Assembly (NCBI RefSeq): GCF_013248995.1
Contig: NZ_JABRPK010000001.1
Span: forward strand, 620,001 to 684,000
Reading direction: 5' to 3'
DNA: 64,000 nt
DNA from: Frigoribacterium sp. VKM Ac-2836
GTDB lineage: Bacteria > Actinomycetota > Actinomycetes > Actinomycetales > Microbacteriaceae
A model generated the notes under the pieces. It did not search any database. It was not told the origin of the DNA and was given only the letters and a program-made list of their open reading frames with translations. A program made the position numbers and the translations under genes. This document shows, piece after piece, positions 45,406 to 53,960 of this stretch. Numbering within the stretch: the first letter of the stretch is position 1; every line of letters starts with the position of its first letter.

Positions 45406-46149
45406 ATGATTCGGTTTGATGAAGTCACCAAGGTCTACGTCGGCAACCCCCGGCCCGCGCTGAACGCCGTCACCCTCGAGATCCTCAAGGGCGAGTTCGT
45501 GTTCCTCGTCGGGGCGAGCGGCTCCGGCAAGTCGAGCTTCCTGAGGCTCGTGCTGAAAGAAGAGAAGCCGTCCCAGGGGCAGATCCACGTCCTGGGTCAG
45601 CGCCTCGGCACGCTTTCGAGTCGCAAGGTGCCGTATTTCCGGCGCAACCTCGGCGTCGTGTTCCAGGACTTCCGGCTGCTGCCGCAGAAGAACGTGTTCG
45701 ACAACGTCGCGTTCAGCCTGCAGGTCATCGGGAAGAGCAAGGGCTTCATCCAAGAGGCCGTACCCGACGTCCTGAAGATGGTCGGCCTGGTCGGCAAGCA
45801 GCACCGTCTGCCGCACGAGCTCTCCGGTGGTGAGCAGCAGCGTGTGGCCATCGCCCGGGCGATCGTCAACAAGCCGGCCATCCTGCTGGCCGACGAGCCC
45901 ACGGGTAACCTCGACCCCTCGACGAGCGCGGGCATCATGACCCTGCTCGAGCGCATCAACGCCGGTGGCACGACCGTCATCATGGCGACGCACGACGCCG
46001 GCATCGTCGACCAGATGCAGCGCCGCGTGATCGAGCTCAGCGCGGGTAACATCCTGCGCGACGAGCGCCACGGCGGCTACCAGACCCAGGCGGTGCCCAT
46101 CCAGGCCATCGGGGTCGAAGACCTCAGCACGAGAGGGGCCGACGCATGA
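45406..46149 (+). CDS. ftsE: Cell division ATP-binding protein FtsE
   Basis: 247 residues. ABC ATPase with [15 protein letters not shown] (Walker A), [20 protein letters not shown], the signature [15 protein letters not shown] and [11 protein letters not shown] (Walker B). It drives FtsX to activate peptidoglycan hydrolases such as RipC-like enzymes at the septum. The last about 30 residues form a short variable tail. The stop overlaps the ftsX ATG by 4 bases, giving coupled synthesis. Confidence 0.96.
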   Translation: MIRFDEVTKVYVGNPRPALNAVTLEILKGEFVFLVGASGSGKSSFLRLVLKEEKPSQGQIHVLGQRLGTLSSRKVPYFRRNLGVVFQDFRLLPQKNVFDNVAFSLQVIGKSKGFIQEAVPDVLKMVGLVGKQHRLPHELSGGEQQRVAIARAIVNKPAILLADEPTGNLDPSTSAGIMTLLERINAGGTTVIMATHDAGIVDQMQRRVIELSAGNILRDERHGGYQTQAVPIQAIGVEDLSTRGADA

Positions 46150-47060
46150 GACTCGGACTCGTCATGAGCGAGGTCGGGAGCGGCCTCCGCCGCAACGCCT
46201 CGATGGTCGTCTCGGTCGTGCTCGTCACGTTCATCTCGCTGACCTTCGTCGGCACGGCCGCCCTGCTGCAGATGCAGATCACGCAGATGAAGGGCTACTG
46301 GTACGACAAGGCCCAGGTCGCCGTCTACCTCTGCACCGACACCGACACCACTGGCAACTGCACCGGTGCGATGGCCACGCAGGACCAGATCGACGGCGTC
46401 GAGGCGCAGCTCGACAGCGACGTGCTCACGCCCTACGTGGACAAGTTCTACTTCGAGGACCAGACCGAGGCCTTCGACCGCTTCAAGCAGCAGTTCGCCG
46501 ACAGCCCGGCCACCGAGTTCGTGCAGCCGGCCTACCTCAACGAGACCTTCTGGGTGAACCTGAAAGACCCCACGCAGTCCGACGTCCTCACCGAGAGCCT
46601 GTCGAGCCTGGCCGGGGTGCAGAGCGTGGTCGACCAGCGCGGGTACCTCGACCCGATCTTCGCCGTGCTGAACGCGGCGAGCTACACGGCCATCGGTATC
46701 GCCTCGCTCATGCTGATCGCCGCCGTGCTGCTGATCGCCACGACCATCCGGTTGAGTGCGTTCAGCCGGCGTCGAGAACTCGGCATCATGCGCCTGGTCG
46801 GCGCGTCGAACCGGTTCATCCAGACGCCGTTCATCCTCGAGGGGGTGATCGCGGCCCTCGTGGGATCGTTGCTCGCGGGTGGGGCGATCATCGCGATCGT
46901 GAACTTCTTCGTGAAGGGCTACCTCGCCGTGACCTTCCAGGGGACGCCGTTCATCGGCCTGCGTGACGCCGCACTGGTCGTGCCGATCGTCATCGTGGTC
47001 GGCATCCTGCTCGCGGCGCTCAGCGCGAACGTGGCCATCCGGCGCTACCTCAAGGTCTAG
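46146..47060 (+). CDS. ftsX: Cell division protein FtsX
   Basis: 304 residues. Membrane helices near residues 20-42, 180-202, 230-255 and 270-295. A large extracytoplasmic loop (about 45-175) with two Cys ([15 protein letters not shown]) is expected to bind wall-hydrolase partners. The [18 protein letters not shown] segment is the family's conserved cytoplasmic motif. The stop is followed 13 bases later by a perfect 19-bp hairpin. Confidence 0.95.
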   Translation: MRLGLVMSEVGSGLRRNASMVVSVVLVTFISLTFVGTAALLQMQITQMKGYWYDKAQVAVYLCTDTDTTGNCTGAMATQDQIDGVEAQLDSDVLTPYVDKFYFEDQTEAFDRFKQQFADSPATEFVQPAYLNETFWVNLKDPTQSDVLTESLSSLAGVQSVVDQRGYLDPIFAVLNAASYTAIGIASLMLIAAVLLIATTIRLSAFSRRRELGIMRLVGASNRFIQTPFILEGVIAALVGSLLAGGAIIAIVNFFVKGYLAVTFQGTPFIGLRDAALVVPIVIVVGILLAALSANVAIRRYLKV

Positions 47061-47073
47061 AACCGGCCATGCA

Positions 47074-47116
47074 GAAGGAGGCGCGGTGCCCGTGAGACGG
47101 GCACCGCGCCTCCTTC
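47074..47116 (+). terminator. ftsX terminator built from two inverted copies of the dispersed word
   Basis: A perfect 19-bp stem (47074-47092 with 47098-47116) and a 5-base loop TGAGA. The left arm contains GGAGGCGCG (47077-47085) and the right arm its complement (47105-47113). It begins 13 bases after the ftsX stop and ends 4 bases before the smpB -10 box. The trailing T-run is missing. Confidence 0.85.
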
Positions 47117-47120
47117 GCTG

Positions 47121-47126
47121 TATACT
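47121..47126 (+). promoter_or_regulatory. -10 box of smpB
   Basis: TATACT, the best match to the TATAAT consensus in the window, 51 bases before the GTG start. It immediately follows the ftsX terminator. Confidence 0.55.
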
Positions 47127-47176
47127 GAACGGCTGCCTGTCGGCAGCATCCCCACCCGAACGACCAGGAGGCCAGC

Positions 47177-47653
47177 GTGGCGAAAGAACGCGGTGAGAAG
47201 GTCGTGGCGACGAACCGCCGCGCGCGCCACGACTACACGATCGACACCACGTACGAGGCGGGCATCGTTCTGAGCGGTACCGAGGTCAAGTCGTTGCGGC
47301 AGGGGCGGGCGTCGCTGGTCGACGGCTACGCGTTCGTCGACGGTGGCGAGGCGTGGCTCGACGCGGTGCACATCCCCGAGTACACCGAGGGCACCTGGAA
47401 CAACCACGCCCCACGGCGCAAGCGCAAGCTGCTGCTGCACCGCCACGAGATCGACAAGATCGGGCAGAAGACCAAAGAGGGCGGCTTCACGGTCGTCCCC
47501 CTCAAGATCTACTTCAGCGACGGCCGGGCCAAGGTCGAGATCGCCCTCGCCAAGGGCAAGCGCGAGTACGACAAGCGTCAGACCCTGCGCGAGCGAACGG
47601 CGACGCGCGAGGCGCAGTCGGCGATGTCGGCGCGCAAGCACCTGGGGGAGTGA
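47177..47653 (+). CDS. smpB: SsrA-binding protein SmpB
   Basis: 158 residues. It binds the tRNA-like part of tmRNA and places it in stalled ribosomes. Conserved segments: [32 protein letters not shown] in the oligonucleotide-binding barrel (given here only as its start and end, RRARHDY and [14 protein letters not shown]), FVPLKIYF-like [16 protein letters not shown], and the basic C-terminal tail with [21 protein letters not shown] start with AGGAGG upstream. ssrA follows 129 bases later. Confidence 0.96.
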   Translation: MAKERGEKVVATNRRARHDYTIDTTYEAGIVLSGTEVKSLRQGRASLVDGYAFVDGGEAWLDAVHIPEYTEGTWNNHAPRRKRKLLLHRHEIDKIGQKTKEGGFTVVPLKIYFSDGRAKVEIALAKGKREYDKRQTLRERTATREAQSAMSARKHLGE

Positions 47654-47716
47654 CCGATCGGCTCGTGTGCCCCCGTGGGCGGAGTGCCGCCGGTGGCGCG
47701 AACGCGTCGGACGACG

Positions 47717-47722
47717 TAGACT
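47717..47722 (+). promoter_or_regulatory. -10 box of ssrA
   Basis: TAGACT, with transcription expected near 47729, about 54 bases upstream of the mature 5' end. A small perfect hairpin (CGCACG, loop GAAA, CGTGCG) lies in the precursor leader. Confidence 0.45.
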
Positions 47723-47782
47723 AATAGGCCGCACGGAAACGTGCGTTGGTAACTCAAGAGCGTGTGACGACGGCCCCCTCAT

Positions 47783-48160
47783 GGGGATGATCGGTTTCGA
47801 CATCGCCTGTGTGCGAACGAGAAGCGGGCCGAGGATCCAGGGTTATCTCGTAAACGATCTCTGGAAAACAATAAGTGCCAATAACAAGCGCACTGACTTC
47901 GCTCTCGCTGCGTAAGCAGTAGAGCCACATGGAGTCCGTCAGTCTGGTGACCGCCTTCTAACCAGATCCTGACGTCATTTAGATGGCTTGCTGTGTGACT
48001 ACGCCTGGGGGTCACACGGGACTTGCACTCGGGCTGGGCTCGTCGACCTAGAAGCCAGTAACAAAGGTCGGAGCCGAGCAGAACGTCTCATCTGGCTACG
48101 CCCGTAGAATGCGTGCAATCTCAGCGATGGACGGGGGTTCAATTCCCCCCATCTCCACCA
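47783..48160 (+). ncRNA. ssrA: tmRNA (SsrA)
   Basis: About 378 bases in one piece. The 5' end GGGGATGATCGGTTTCGACA and the 3' end TTCAATTCCCCCCATCTCC then ACCA form the tRNA-like domain: GGGGATG pairs with CATCTCC (one G-T pair), and the T-loop is GTTCAATTC. The tag reading frame is at 47877-47915: ANNKRTDFALAA followed by TAA, an actinobacterial type of degradation tag ending in ALAA. CCA is encoded. The rescue partner smpB is directly upstream. No integrated element is seen at the ssrA 3' end, a frequent phage target. Confidence 0.96.
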
Positions 48161-48188
48161 TCGGTCGTCGTCACACTCTCTCGAACAC

Positions 48189-48222
48189 CGAACGCCCCCA
48201 CCTCTCGAGATGGGGGCGTTCG
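48189..48222. terminator. Terminator after ssrA
   Basis: A perfect 12-bp stem (CGAACGCCCCCA at 48189-48200 with its complement at 48211-48222) and a 10-base loop, beginning 29 bases after the tmRNA 3' end. No T-tract. Confidence 0.75.
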
Positions 48223-48252
48223 TGCGTCCTGGGCCTAAGGGCTTCGCGCCGA

Positions 48253-48318
48253 GTCGCACCGCCGAATGAACATTGCGCCGCCCATTTCGATGGTGCGATG
48301 TTCACCCGGCGGTGCGAC
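48253..48318. repeat. Large imperfect palindrome between ssrA and a surface-protein gene
   Basis: Outer arms GTCGCACCGCCG (48253-48264) and CGGCGGTGCGAC (48307-48318) are perfect. After a 2x2 internal loop, inner arms TGAACATTGCGCC (48267-48279) and GGTGCGATGTTCA (48292-48304) pair with two G-T steps. The 12-base loop is at 48280-48291. This gives a 25-bp stem with no gene function visible. Like the palindrome at 35181-35238 it is preceded by CTTCGCGCC. Confidence 0.75.
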
Positions 48319-48414
48319 ACCGCTGCGGCCGCGCCGGGTGTGGCCGCCGCCGGATGCGGAACGGCCCCCGTCACTGCCGAGGCAGCGACGGGGGCCGTCG
48401 TCGTGGTGCGGGTG

Positions 48415-49956
48415 TTACTCGCCGGCCACGTCGGTGGTCGCGAGCTTCGCGCGGCGGCGAGCGAGGACCATCAGGGTCGAGCCGAGCAGCAGGACGGCGG
48501 CGCCGATGCCGATGGCGGCTTCGGTGCCTTCGCTACCCGTGTACGCCAGGCCGGTGGTGCCGGTGGTGCCGGTGGCGATCGGGGTGGCGGGGGTGCCGGC
48601 CGGGACGACCGCGGCGACGAGGCTGAAGGCCACGTCGGCCGAGGGGGCCGACACGATCGGCTGACCGGCGGCGTCGAGAACCGGCAGGCCGTCGGCGTCG
48701 AGCAGGAACGCCACGGCGGCAGCCGTGTAGTCGTCCGGCGTCAGGGCGAGGGTGACGGTCCAGTTGCCGTCCGCGTCGACCACGATCGGGTCGGCGGGGT
48801 CGGCAGGCTCGGCAGCGGCGCGCATCTCGTCAGCGGGTGCCTCGAGCTCGGGCAGCTGGTCCGTCGGGACGACGGCGAGCAGGATGTTCGAGCCGGGGGT
48901 GCCGGTGCCCTCGAAGGTGACCTGGTCACCGACGACGACCTGGCCCTCGGTGGGCGAGGTGATGACGGGTGCGTCCAGCACGACGGGCGTGGTCGGGGGA
49001 ACGACCACGGCGGGCAGGTTGAAGCTACGGGTGATGTCGCCCGAACCCGAGGCGCCCGTGACCTGGGTCACGCGAACGGTCTGAGCGACGGCTGCGTCCT
49101 CGGCGTACACGTACGTGGCGGTCCAGTTGCCGTTGTCGTCGACACGGGCCTGAGGAGCGAGGCGGTCGCCCGCGGCGTCAAGGACGTTGACCGAGGAGCC
49201 GGGGTTGCCGGTACCCGAGAACACGACGGTGCGCGAGTCCGTGGTGCTGCCTTCGGCAGGCGTGTTGACCACGAGGGTCTGGCCGGTCGGCAGGTTGAAG
49301 GTGACGTTCTCGTCGCCCGTTCCGGCGCCTCCGGTGACCTGGGTCACGCGGACCGTCTGCTGACGGTCAGCGAACTCGTCGTAGGTGTAGTCGAGGCTCC
49401 ACGCGCCGTTCTGGACGACGGCGGGGCCGACCAGGCGAGCGTTGTCGTTCGCGGGGTCGAGGACGTTGACCGTCGAGCCGTCGTTGCCCGTGCCCGTGAA
49501 GGTGACGGTACGTGAGCCGAGCTGCGAGCCTTCGACGGGGGCCGTGACCGAGAAGGTCTGGACCGGCGCGACGGCGGGCAGGTTGAAGGCGATGGTCTGG
49601 GGGTCGATGCCGGACAGTCCGACCAGGCCCGAGACCGTGATGTTCTGTGCGACGTCGTCGGTCTCGCTGTACGTCAGAACGGTCGACCAGGTGGTCTGGT
49701 TGCCCACGGTGATGCGGGCTTCGGCGGTGCCGGCGACGGCCGTGCCCTTGTAGACGTCGACGCGTGAGCCTGCGCGGACGGTGCCAGAGACGGTCACCTC
49801 GCGCGAATCAGCGGTGCTTCCGGCGACAGGCGTCGAGACGACGAGGTCGGCGGGGGCGGCCTGGGCCGCGGTGGAGGAGAGGAGGGCCCCTCCGAGGGCG
49901 AGCGTGAGGACGGCCGGAACGGCCACCGCACGACGCCAAGAGAACTTGGTGATCAC
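48415..49956 (-). CDS. LAYTG-anchored surface protein with Ig-like repeats
   Basis: 513 residues from a GTG. Signal peptide about 1-33 (ALLSSTAAQA). At least four Ig-like units of about 80-95 residues start with related strands: STPVAGSTADSREVTVSGT, TAPVEGSQLGSRTVTFTGTG, NTPAEGSTTDSRTVVFSGTG and TSPTEGQVVVGDQVTFEGTG. A fifth, more acidic region follows. The C-terminus is GLAYTGSEG, a hydrophobic helix and RRRAK, an LAxTG sorting signal for a class E sortase. It is monocistronic, with a weak AAGAAAG ribosome site. Role: adhesin or wall-linked stalk, by inference. Confidence 0.82.
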   Translation of the reverse strand: MITKFSWRRAVAVPAVLTLALGGALLSSTAAQAAPADLVVSTPVAGSTADSREVTVSGTVRAGSRVDVYKGTAVAGTAEARITVGNQTTWSTVLTYSETDDVAQNITVSGLVGLSGIDPQTIAFNLPAVAPVQTFSVTAPVEGSQLGSRTVTFTGTGNDGSTVNVLDPANDNARLVGPAVVQNGAWSLDYTYDEFADRQQTVRVTQVTGGAGTGDENVTFNLPTGQTLVVNTPAEGSTTDSRTVVFSGTGNPGSSVNVLDAAGDRLAPQARVDDNGNWTATYVYAEDAAVAQTVRVTQVTGASGSGDITRSFNLPAVVVPPTTPVVLDAPVITSPTEGQVVVGDQVTFEGTGTPGSNILLAVVPTDQLPELEAPADEMRAAAEPADPADPIVVDADGNWTVTLALTPDDYTAAAVAFLLDADGLPVLDAAGQPIVSAPSADVAFSLVAAVVPAGTPATPIATGTTGTTGLAYTGSEGTEAAIGIGAAVLLLGSTLMVLARRRAKLATTDVAGE

Positions 49957-50195
49957 GTGGTGAGTGCTTTCTTGATCGGTGGTGCAAGCGTCATCGCTTG
50001 TCCGCCCCCAGCCCAGCGCTAGGTGAGACATGCTGTGCCGGCCCGGAGGGCAGCACCAAAGAAACCTATCGCGAAGCTGAGAGAACAACACCGTTCGGTC
50101 CATCACGCGCCGGGTGAATGCCGATCCACCCCCGCGTCACCCGTTCGCGGGTGGCGTTCTGAACTCGATCTGCTACAGCCCCGTTCGGGGGGTGT

Positions 50196-51473
50196 TCACT
50201 CGCCGTCCTCGACGAAGGAACAGGGCAGAACCATCAGCCACGGGCCTCCGGGAGCGATGCTCGCGTCGCCCACGGCTGCACCGGCGTCGCACTCGTCCAC
50301 GACGGTCGTCGCCTGGGGAGGCCAGACCGGTCCAGCCGCGCGGGCACCGTGCACGGAACCGAGTTGGGTGGCCTGCACCACGAGCAAGATGAGAAGGCCG
50401 GCGGTGATCAGAAGCGTGGGCACGCGCGCCGATCGGGATCGCGCTAGGGAGAGGGCGAGCGGCAGCAGGGCGACGAGCAGCATCCCGGGCACCACGCCAT
50501 AGCGCGTGTATTGGAAACCATCCAGCCAGGCATCGGGTGTGTACGTGGAGTACATCGCCCGGTGATAGCCGTTCGCGAGGTAGGCGCCGGCGTAAGCGCC
50601 GAGCGAGCCGAGGGCTAGTGCCGCCGTGGCGACGCGATGCAGGGAGTCTCCGCGCACGAGGAGGTAGGCCGTGGCGCAGACGAACGGCAGGGCCACGGCG
50701 ACGAGCAGGGGCCACCGTGATGCGACGACCTCGCCCACCTGGTGCGCGTCTGCCCACCAGACACCACCGATGACGTTGACGAGATAGCCCGTGACGAGGT
50801 CGGACAGATCGCCGGCCGCCCCCGCGACCTCGGCCCGGGGGGACCGGACCGTGGCCAGGACCTGCGCGCCCAGACCGAGCAAGAGGGTGACGCGAGGCGG
50901 CCACCGACGGGCGTCGCGAAGGTGCCACAACATCAGGGGCACGAAGAGCACGGCTTGGATCTCGGTCAGCGCGATGACGGCGGCGCCGATGGTGGCCAGC
51001 ACGAGGCCGGTCCGCGTGCGGTAGCGCCGCAGGAGCAGCCAGGGCGTCACCCACAGCAGGAACCAGTGCAGGTTGGCGAGGTTCCCGAGGACCTCCCACG
51101 ACGTGATCGGAAGCAGTATCGGAACGAGTGCGACGACGGCTCGGCTGGTCCGGTCGCCGATGACGTCACCGGCGCAGACGTAGACCACGACCGCGACGAC
51201 GGCGACGACGAGACAGCTGACGGCCGTGACGGCCACGGCGTACCGGGGCAGCGGCGCCAGCGCGGTGACGAGATCGGCTGACAGGCGAGGCAGCAGGTGG
51301 AGGTAGCCGGCGTAGGGGTCGAACCACGCGCCTCCTACTCGTGAGCCCGCGCTGTCGGCGAGGAAGTTCCGGCCGTCCTCGGCCCAGAGGCTGTCCCGGG
51401 CGCTCGGCGCCAGGCGCCACCACGAGACGGCCAGGGTGACGGCGAAGAGCAGAGCCGAGACGACGACGTCCAC
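50196..51473 (-). CDS. Polytopic membrane protein, GT-C glycosyltransferase-like
   Basis: 425 residues with about ten membrane helices. The first loop contains LWAEDGRNFLADS: an acidic pair just after helix 1 is the catalytic position in GT-C enzymes that use polyprenyl-linked sugars. Most of the rest is hydrophobic, with a short extracytoplasmic C-terminal end (ATTVVDECDAGAAVGD, PCSFVEDGE) holding two Cys. GTG start without an obvious ribosome site. The assignment to GT-C rests on topology and the ED motif. It could belong to an uncharacterised branch that modifies the wall or surface glycans. Confidence 0.55.
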   Translation of the reverse strand: MDVVVSALLFAVTLAVSWWRLAPSARDSLWAEDGRNFLADSAGSRVGGAWFDPYAGYLHLLPRLSADLVTALAPLPRYAVAVTAVSCLVVAVVAVVVYVCAGDVIGDRTSRAVVALVPILLPITSWEVLGNLANLHWFLLWVTPWLLLRRYRTRTGLVLATIGAAVIALTEIQAVLFVPLMLWHLRDARRWPPRVTLLLGLGAQVLATVRSPRAEVAGAAGDLSDLVTGYLVNVIGGVWWADAHQVGEVVASRWPLLVAVALPFVCATAYLLVRGDSLHRVATAALALGSLGAYAGAYLANGYHRAMYSTYTPDAWLDGFQYTRYGVVPGMLLVALLPLALSLARSRSARVPTLLITAGLLILLVVQATQLGSVHGARAAGPVWPPQATTVVDECDAGAAVGDASIAPGGPWLMVLPCSFVEDGE

Positions 51474-51634
51474 GATCGAGACGGAGAACCGCGAGGCGCG
51501 TGACGTGGACGCGGGCGCGTGAGCGATGGAGGTGATGGGGGAGCCGTTCTCGAGTCGGTTCGGGGCTTCACGACCCTAGCAACGCGTCGGTCGCGGCACG
51601 GTCACCCGACACGTGTCGGCGTGGCCGGAGGCCG

Positions 51635-52519
51635 TCAGGCCGGTGCCGGCCCCGAGGACCCCCGCCGCACGAGCGAAGCGGGCGGCGCCTCGACCGAGGC
51701 GACGTCCTCACCCGCCAGCACGGCGAGCAGCATGCCGGCGGCGACCTCGCCGATGCCCTGCACGTCGTGGCTGACCGCCGACAGCGGTGGCGTCGACAAC
51801 TGGCACTGCGACGAGTCGTCCCAGGCGACGAGCGTCAGTCGCGCGGGGACGTCGATCCCCAGCCGGTGCGCCGCCGCGAGCCCGCCGAGCGCCATCTGGT
51901 CGTTGTCGAAGACGACGGCCGTCGGGGGCGTCGGTCCTGCGAGCAGACGCGAGACGGCGATCGAGCCCGCGTCCCACGAGTAATCGCCCTCGATCGTCTC
52001 GACGACGGACGAGGAGGCGCGACTCGCGGTGACCAGCGCCTCCTGCCTCACCTGCGTGTGCAGCAGCGCGGCGGGGCCCGACACGTGCGCCAAGCGGCGG
52101 TGACCGTCGGCGACGAGCGCCGCGACGGTGTCGCGCATGGCGAGGCCGTCACCCGTCCAGACGGCGGGCAGGTCGCCCGAGAGCGCGGGGTCGCCGAGCA
52201 CGACCGCGGGCAGACCGAGTTCGCGCAGCAGGGCGGGGCGGGGGTCGTCGTCGGTGAGGTCGACGAGCACGACCGCGCCGAAGTCGCCCGAGGCCGCCCA
52301 GCGCCGGTAGGCCGCCAGTTCGGCGGCGCGATCGGCCAGGGCCTGCAGCAGCAGGGTGTGGCCCCGGGGTCGCAGCACGCGTTCGATGCCGGCGATGAGT
52401 TCGTGGTAGAACGGCTCCGCCCCCAAGATCTCGCCGGGGCGGACGAGGGCGAGACCGACGCGACGGCGGTCACCCGGCCCGACAGGGGCCACCCGGGTGT
52501 CGACGATGGAGTCGGTCAT
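51635..52519 (-). CDS. LacI/PBP1-type ligand-binding protein lacking the HTH domain
   Basis: 294 residues. The two-lobed periplasmic-binding-protein-like sensor of the LacI/GalR family is complete: RRVGLALVRPGEI at its start, GAVVLVDLTDDD, PAVVLGD, AALVADGHRRLAHVSGP, PTAVVFDNDQMALGGL and DVPARLTLVAWDDS. A LacI repressor would carry a helix-turn-helix of about 55 residues first. Here only 20 residues precede the sensor, and the leaderless TAGGTT box fixes the ATG. No signal peptide is seen, so it is cytosolic. It is divergent from the ROK gene by 41 bases and may act with it as a sensor subunit, which is speculation. Confidence 0.8.
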   Translation of the reverse strand: MTDSIVDTRVAPVGPGDRRRVGLALVRPGEILGAEPFYHELIAGIERVLRPRGHTLLLQALADRAAELAAYRRWAASGDFGAVVLVDLTDDDPRPALLRELGLPAVVLGDPALSGDLPAVWTGDGLAMRDTVAALVADGHRRLAHVSGPAALLHTQVRQEALVTASRASSSVVETIEGDYSWDAGSIAVSRLLAGPTPPTAVVFDNDQMALGGLAAAHRLGIDVPARLTLVAWDDSSQCQLSTPPLSAVSHDVQGIGEVAAGMLLAVLAGEDVASVEAPPASLVRRGSSGPAPA

Positions 52520-52526
52520 GCGCCCG

Positions 52527-52532
52527 AACCTA
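52527..52532 (-). promoter_or_regulatory. -10 box of the LacI-like sensor gene (leaderless)
   Basis: TAGGTT on the minus strand, seven bases before the ATG at 52519. It lies in the 41-base gap shared with the divergent ROK gene. Confidence 0.5.
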
Positions 52533-52560
52533 CAGCCCCCGACAGGTCGGAGCGACGCCC

Positions 52561-53802
52561 GTGGTGACCCGCGACCCCGACCCGACCCCGCCGCGCACCC
52601 CGGCTCAGCTCGCCCCGTCGCCTCAGCCTCAGACCAGCCGCGAGCTCGTCGTCGACCTGGTGCGGTCGTCGGGCCCGATCAGTCGGGTCGAGCTCGCCCA
52701 GGCCAGCGGCCTGACGCAGGCCTCGATCTCGACGATCGTCCGGCGGCTGCTCGACGAGGGGCTCGTCCGCGAGACCGGCCGGGCCGCGTCGACCGGCGGC
52801 AAGCCGCGCACGATGGTCGAGGTCAACCCGCGTGCCGTGTACGGCATGGGCGTGCAGATCGGCGGGGACGCGCTCACCTACGTCGTCACCGACATGCGCG
52901 GCGGAGTCGTGGGCCGCCTGCAGGTCGACGCCGGCCCCGCCGCCTCCGACGACGTCACGGCCGCAGCGGTCCGTATCGTCGACGGCTTCCATGACGTCGT
53001 CGGCAGCCTCGGCCTCGCCAGCGGCGCGGTGGCGGGCCTCGCCGTCGTCCGCCCGCGGGCCACCCTCGCGCACGGCGTCCGCACCGGGCCCCGCTCGACC
53101 GAGAGCGCCCTCCACGCCGGCCTGCACGCGGCCGTGGCGCTGCGTCTCGGCCTGCCCGTCGTGGTCGACAACGACGCGGCGGCCGCAGCGCTCGGCGAGT
53201 TCTGGAGCCGCCAGGTGCCGCGCTCCGAGACGTTCGCCTGCGTGTACCTCGGCACGGGGGTGGGATCGGGCATCGTGCTCGACGGAGAGCTCCACCGCGG
53301 CGCGAGTTCGGGTGCCGGCGAGCTCGGCCACGTCTCGATCGACCTCGACGGCGAGCCCTGCTACTGCGGAAACCGTGGCTGTCTCGAGCTCGCCGCGTCG
53401 CCCGGTGCCGTCGTCGCCCGGGCGCACCGGGACGCCTCCTCGTTCGACGACCTCGGCCTCACCTGGGCCCTCGGCGGGGTCGCGCGGGACTTCGACCTGC
53501 TCGCCCGGGCCGCGATCGCCGGCCACGTCGCAGCCGACGCGCTCGTGACTCGTGCCGCCGAGCAGCTCGCCGCAGGGGTCGTGACGCTCACCAACCTGTT
53601 GGACCTCGACCGAGTCGTCCTGAGCGGCCCCGGGGTCGCGGTCGCCGGCTCGATCTACGCCCGCGCGGCCGTTGAGGCCCTGGGCCGCACGGCGTTCTCG
53701 CGCGGCGTGCACACCACCCGGGTCGAGGTCTCGACCGACCCGCGCGACGCGGCCGCCATCGGTGCCGCCGCTCTCGTCGTGCAACGCGCCCTCTCGCGCT
53801 GA
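52561..53802 (+). CDS. ROK-family transcriptional regulator
   Basis: 413 residues. A winged helix-turn-helix (about 27-75: SGPISRVELAQASGLTQASI then VRRLLDEGLV) is followed by a ROK sugar-kinase-like domain with VVDNDAAAAALGE, GTGVGSGIVLDGELHRG, the GELGH motif and the zinc-binding CYCGNRGC (Cys267, Cys269, Cys274, with His257). It is most likely the repressor of the mannoside operon downstream, responding to a sugar. GTG start; a second GTG follows directly. GGAG precedes it. Confidence 0.93.
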   Translation: MVTRDPDPTPPRTPAQLAPSPQPQTSRELVVDLVRSSGPISRVELAQASGLTQASISTIVRRLLDEGLVRETGRAASTGGKPRTMVEVNPRAVYGMGVQIGGDALTYVVTDMRGGVVGRLQVDAGPAASDDVTAAAVRIVDGFHDVVGSLGLASGAVAGLAVVRPRATLAHGVRTGPRSTESALHAGLHAAVALRLGLPVVVDNDAAAAALGEFWSRQVPRSETFACVYLGTGVGSGIVLDGELHRGASSGAGELGHVSIDLDGEPCYCGNRGCLELAASPGAVVARAHRDASSFDDLGLTWALGGVARDFDLLARAAIAGHVAADALVTRAAEQLAAGVVTLTNLLDLDRVVLSGPGVAVAGSIYARAAVEALGRTAFSRGVHTTRVEVSTDPRDAAAIGAAALVVQRALSR

Positions 53803-53879
53803 CCCCGCGGCGGTGGCCGCGGCGCAGCGGGTCGGCGCCCCGAGGAGGCGCGGGTCACGATCCCGACACGGCCTCATGA

Positions 53880-53915
53880 CTTTCTTGACTCGCTTACGTA
53901 AGTCGTCTAAGAAAG
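53880..53915 (+). promoter_or_regulatory. Promoter and operator of the mannoside operon
   Basis: A bipartite palindrome centred at 53897/53898: CTTTCTT (53880-53886), six bases, the perfect 10-mer CTTACGTAAG (53893-53902), six bases, AAGAAAG (53909-53915). A promoter is superposed, with TTGACT (53885-53890), a 17-base spacer and TAAGAA (53908-53913), so the 10-mer lies between the -35 and -10 boxes, where a bound repressor would block RNA polymerase. The ROK protein encoded just upstream is the natural candidate. Confidence 0.7.
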
Positions 53916-53960
53916 ACCTCGGGACCAGGCGACGGCGCCTGGCACGACGAAGGGTCGACG

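Noticed and set aside
47783-48160. Short open frames inside the ssrA region
   Set aside because: Only the tmRNA tag frame is real. The rest is explained by the conserved tmRNA structure.
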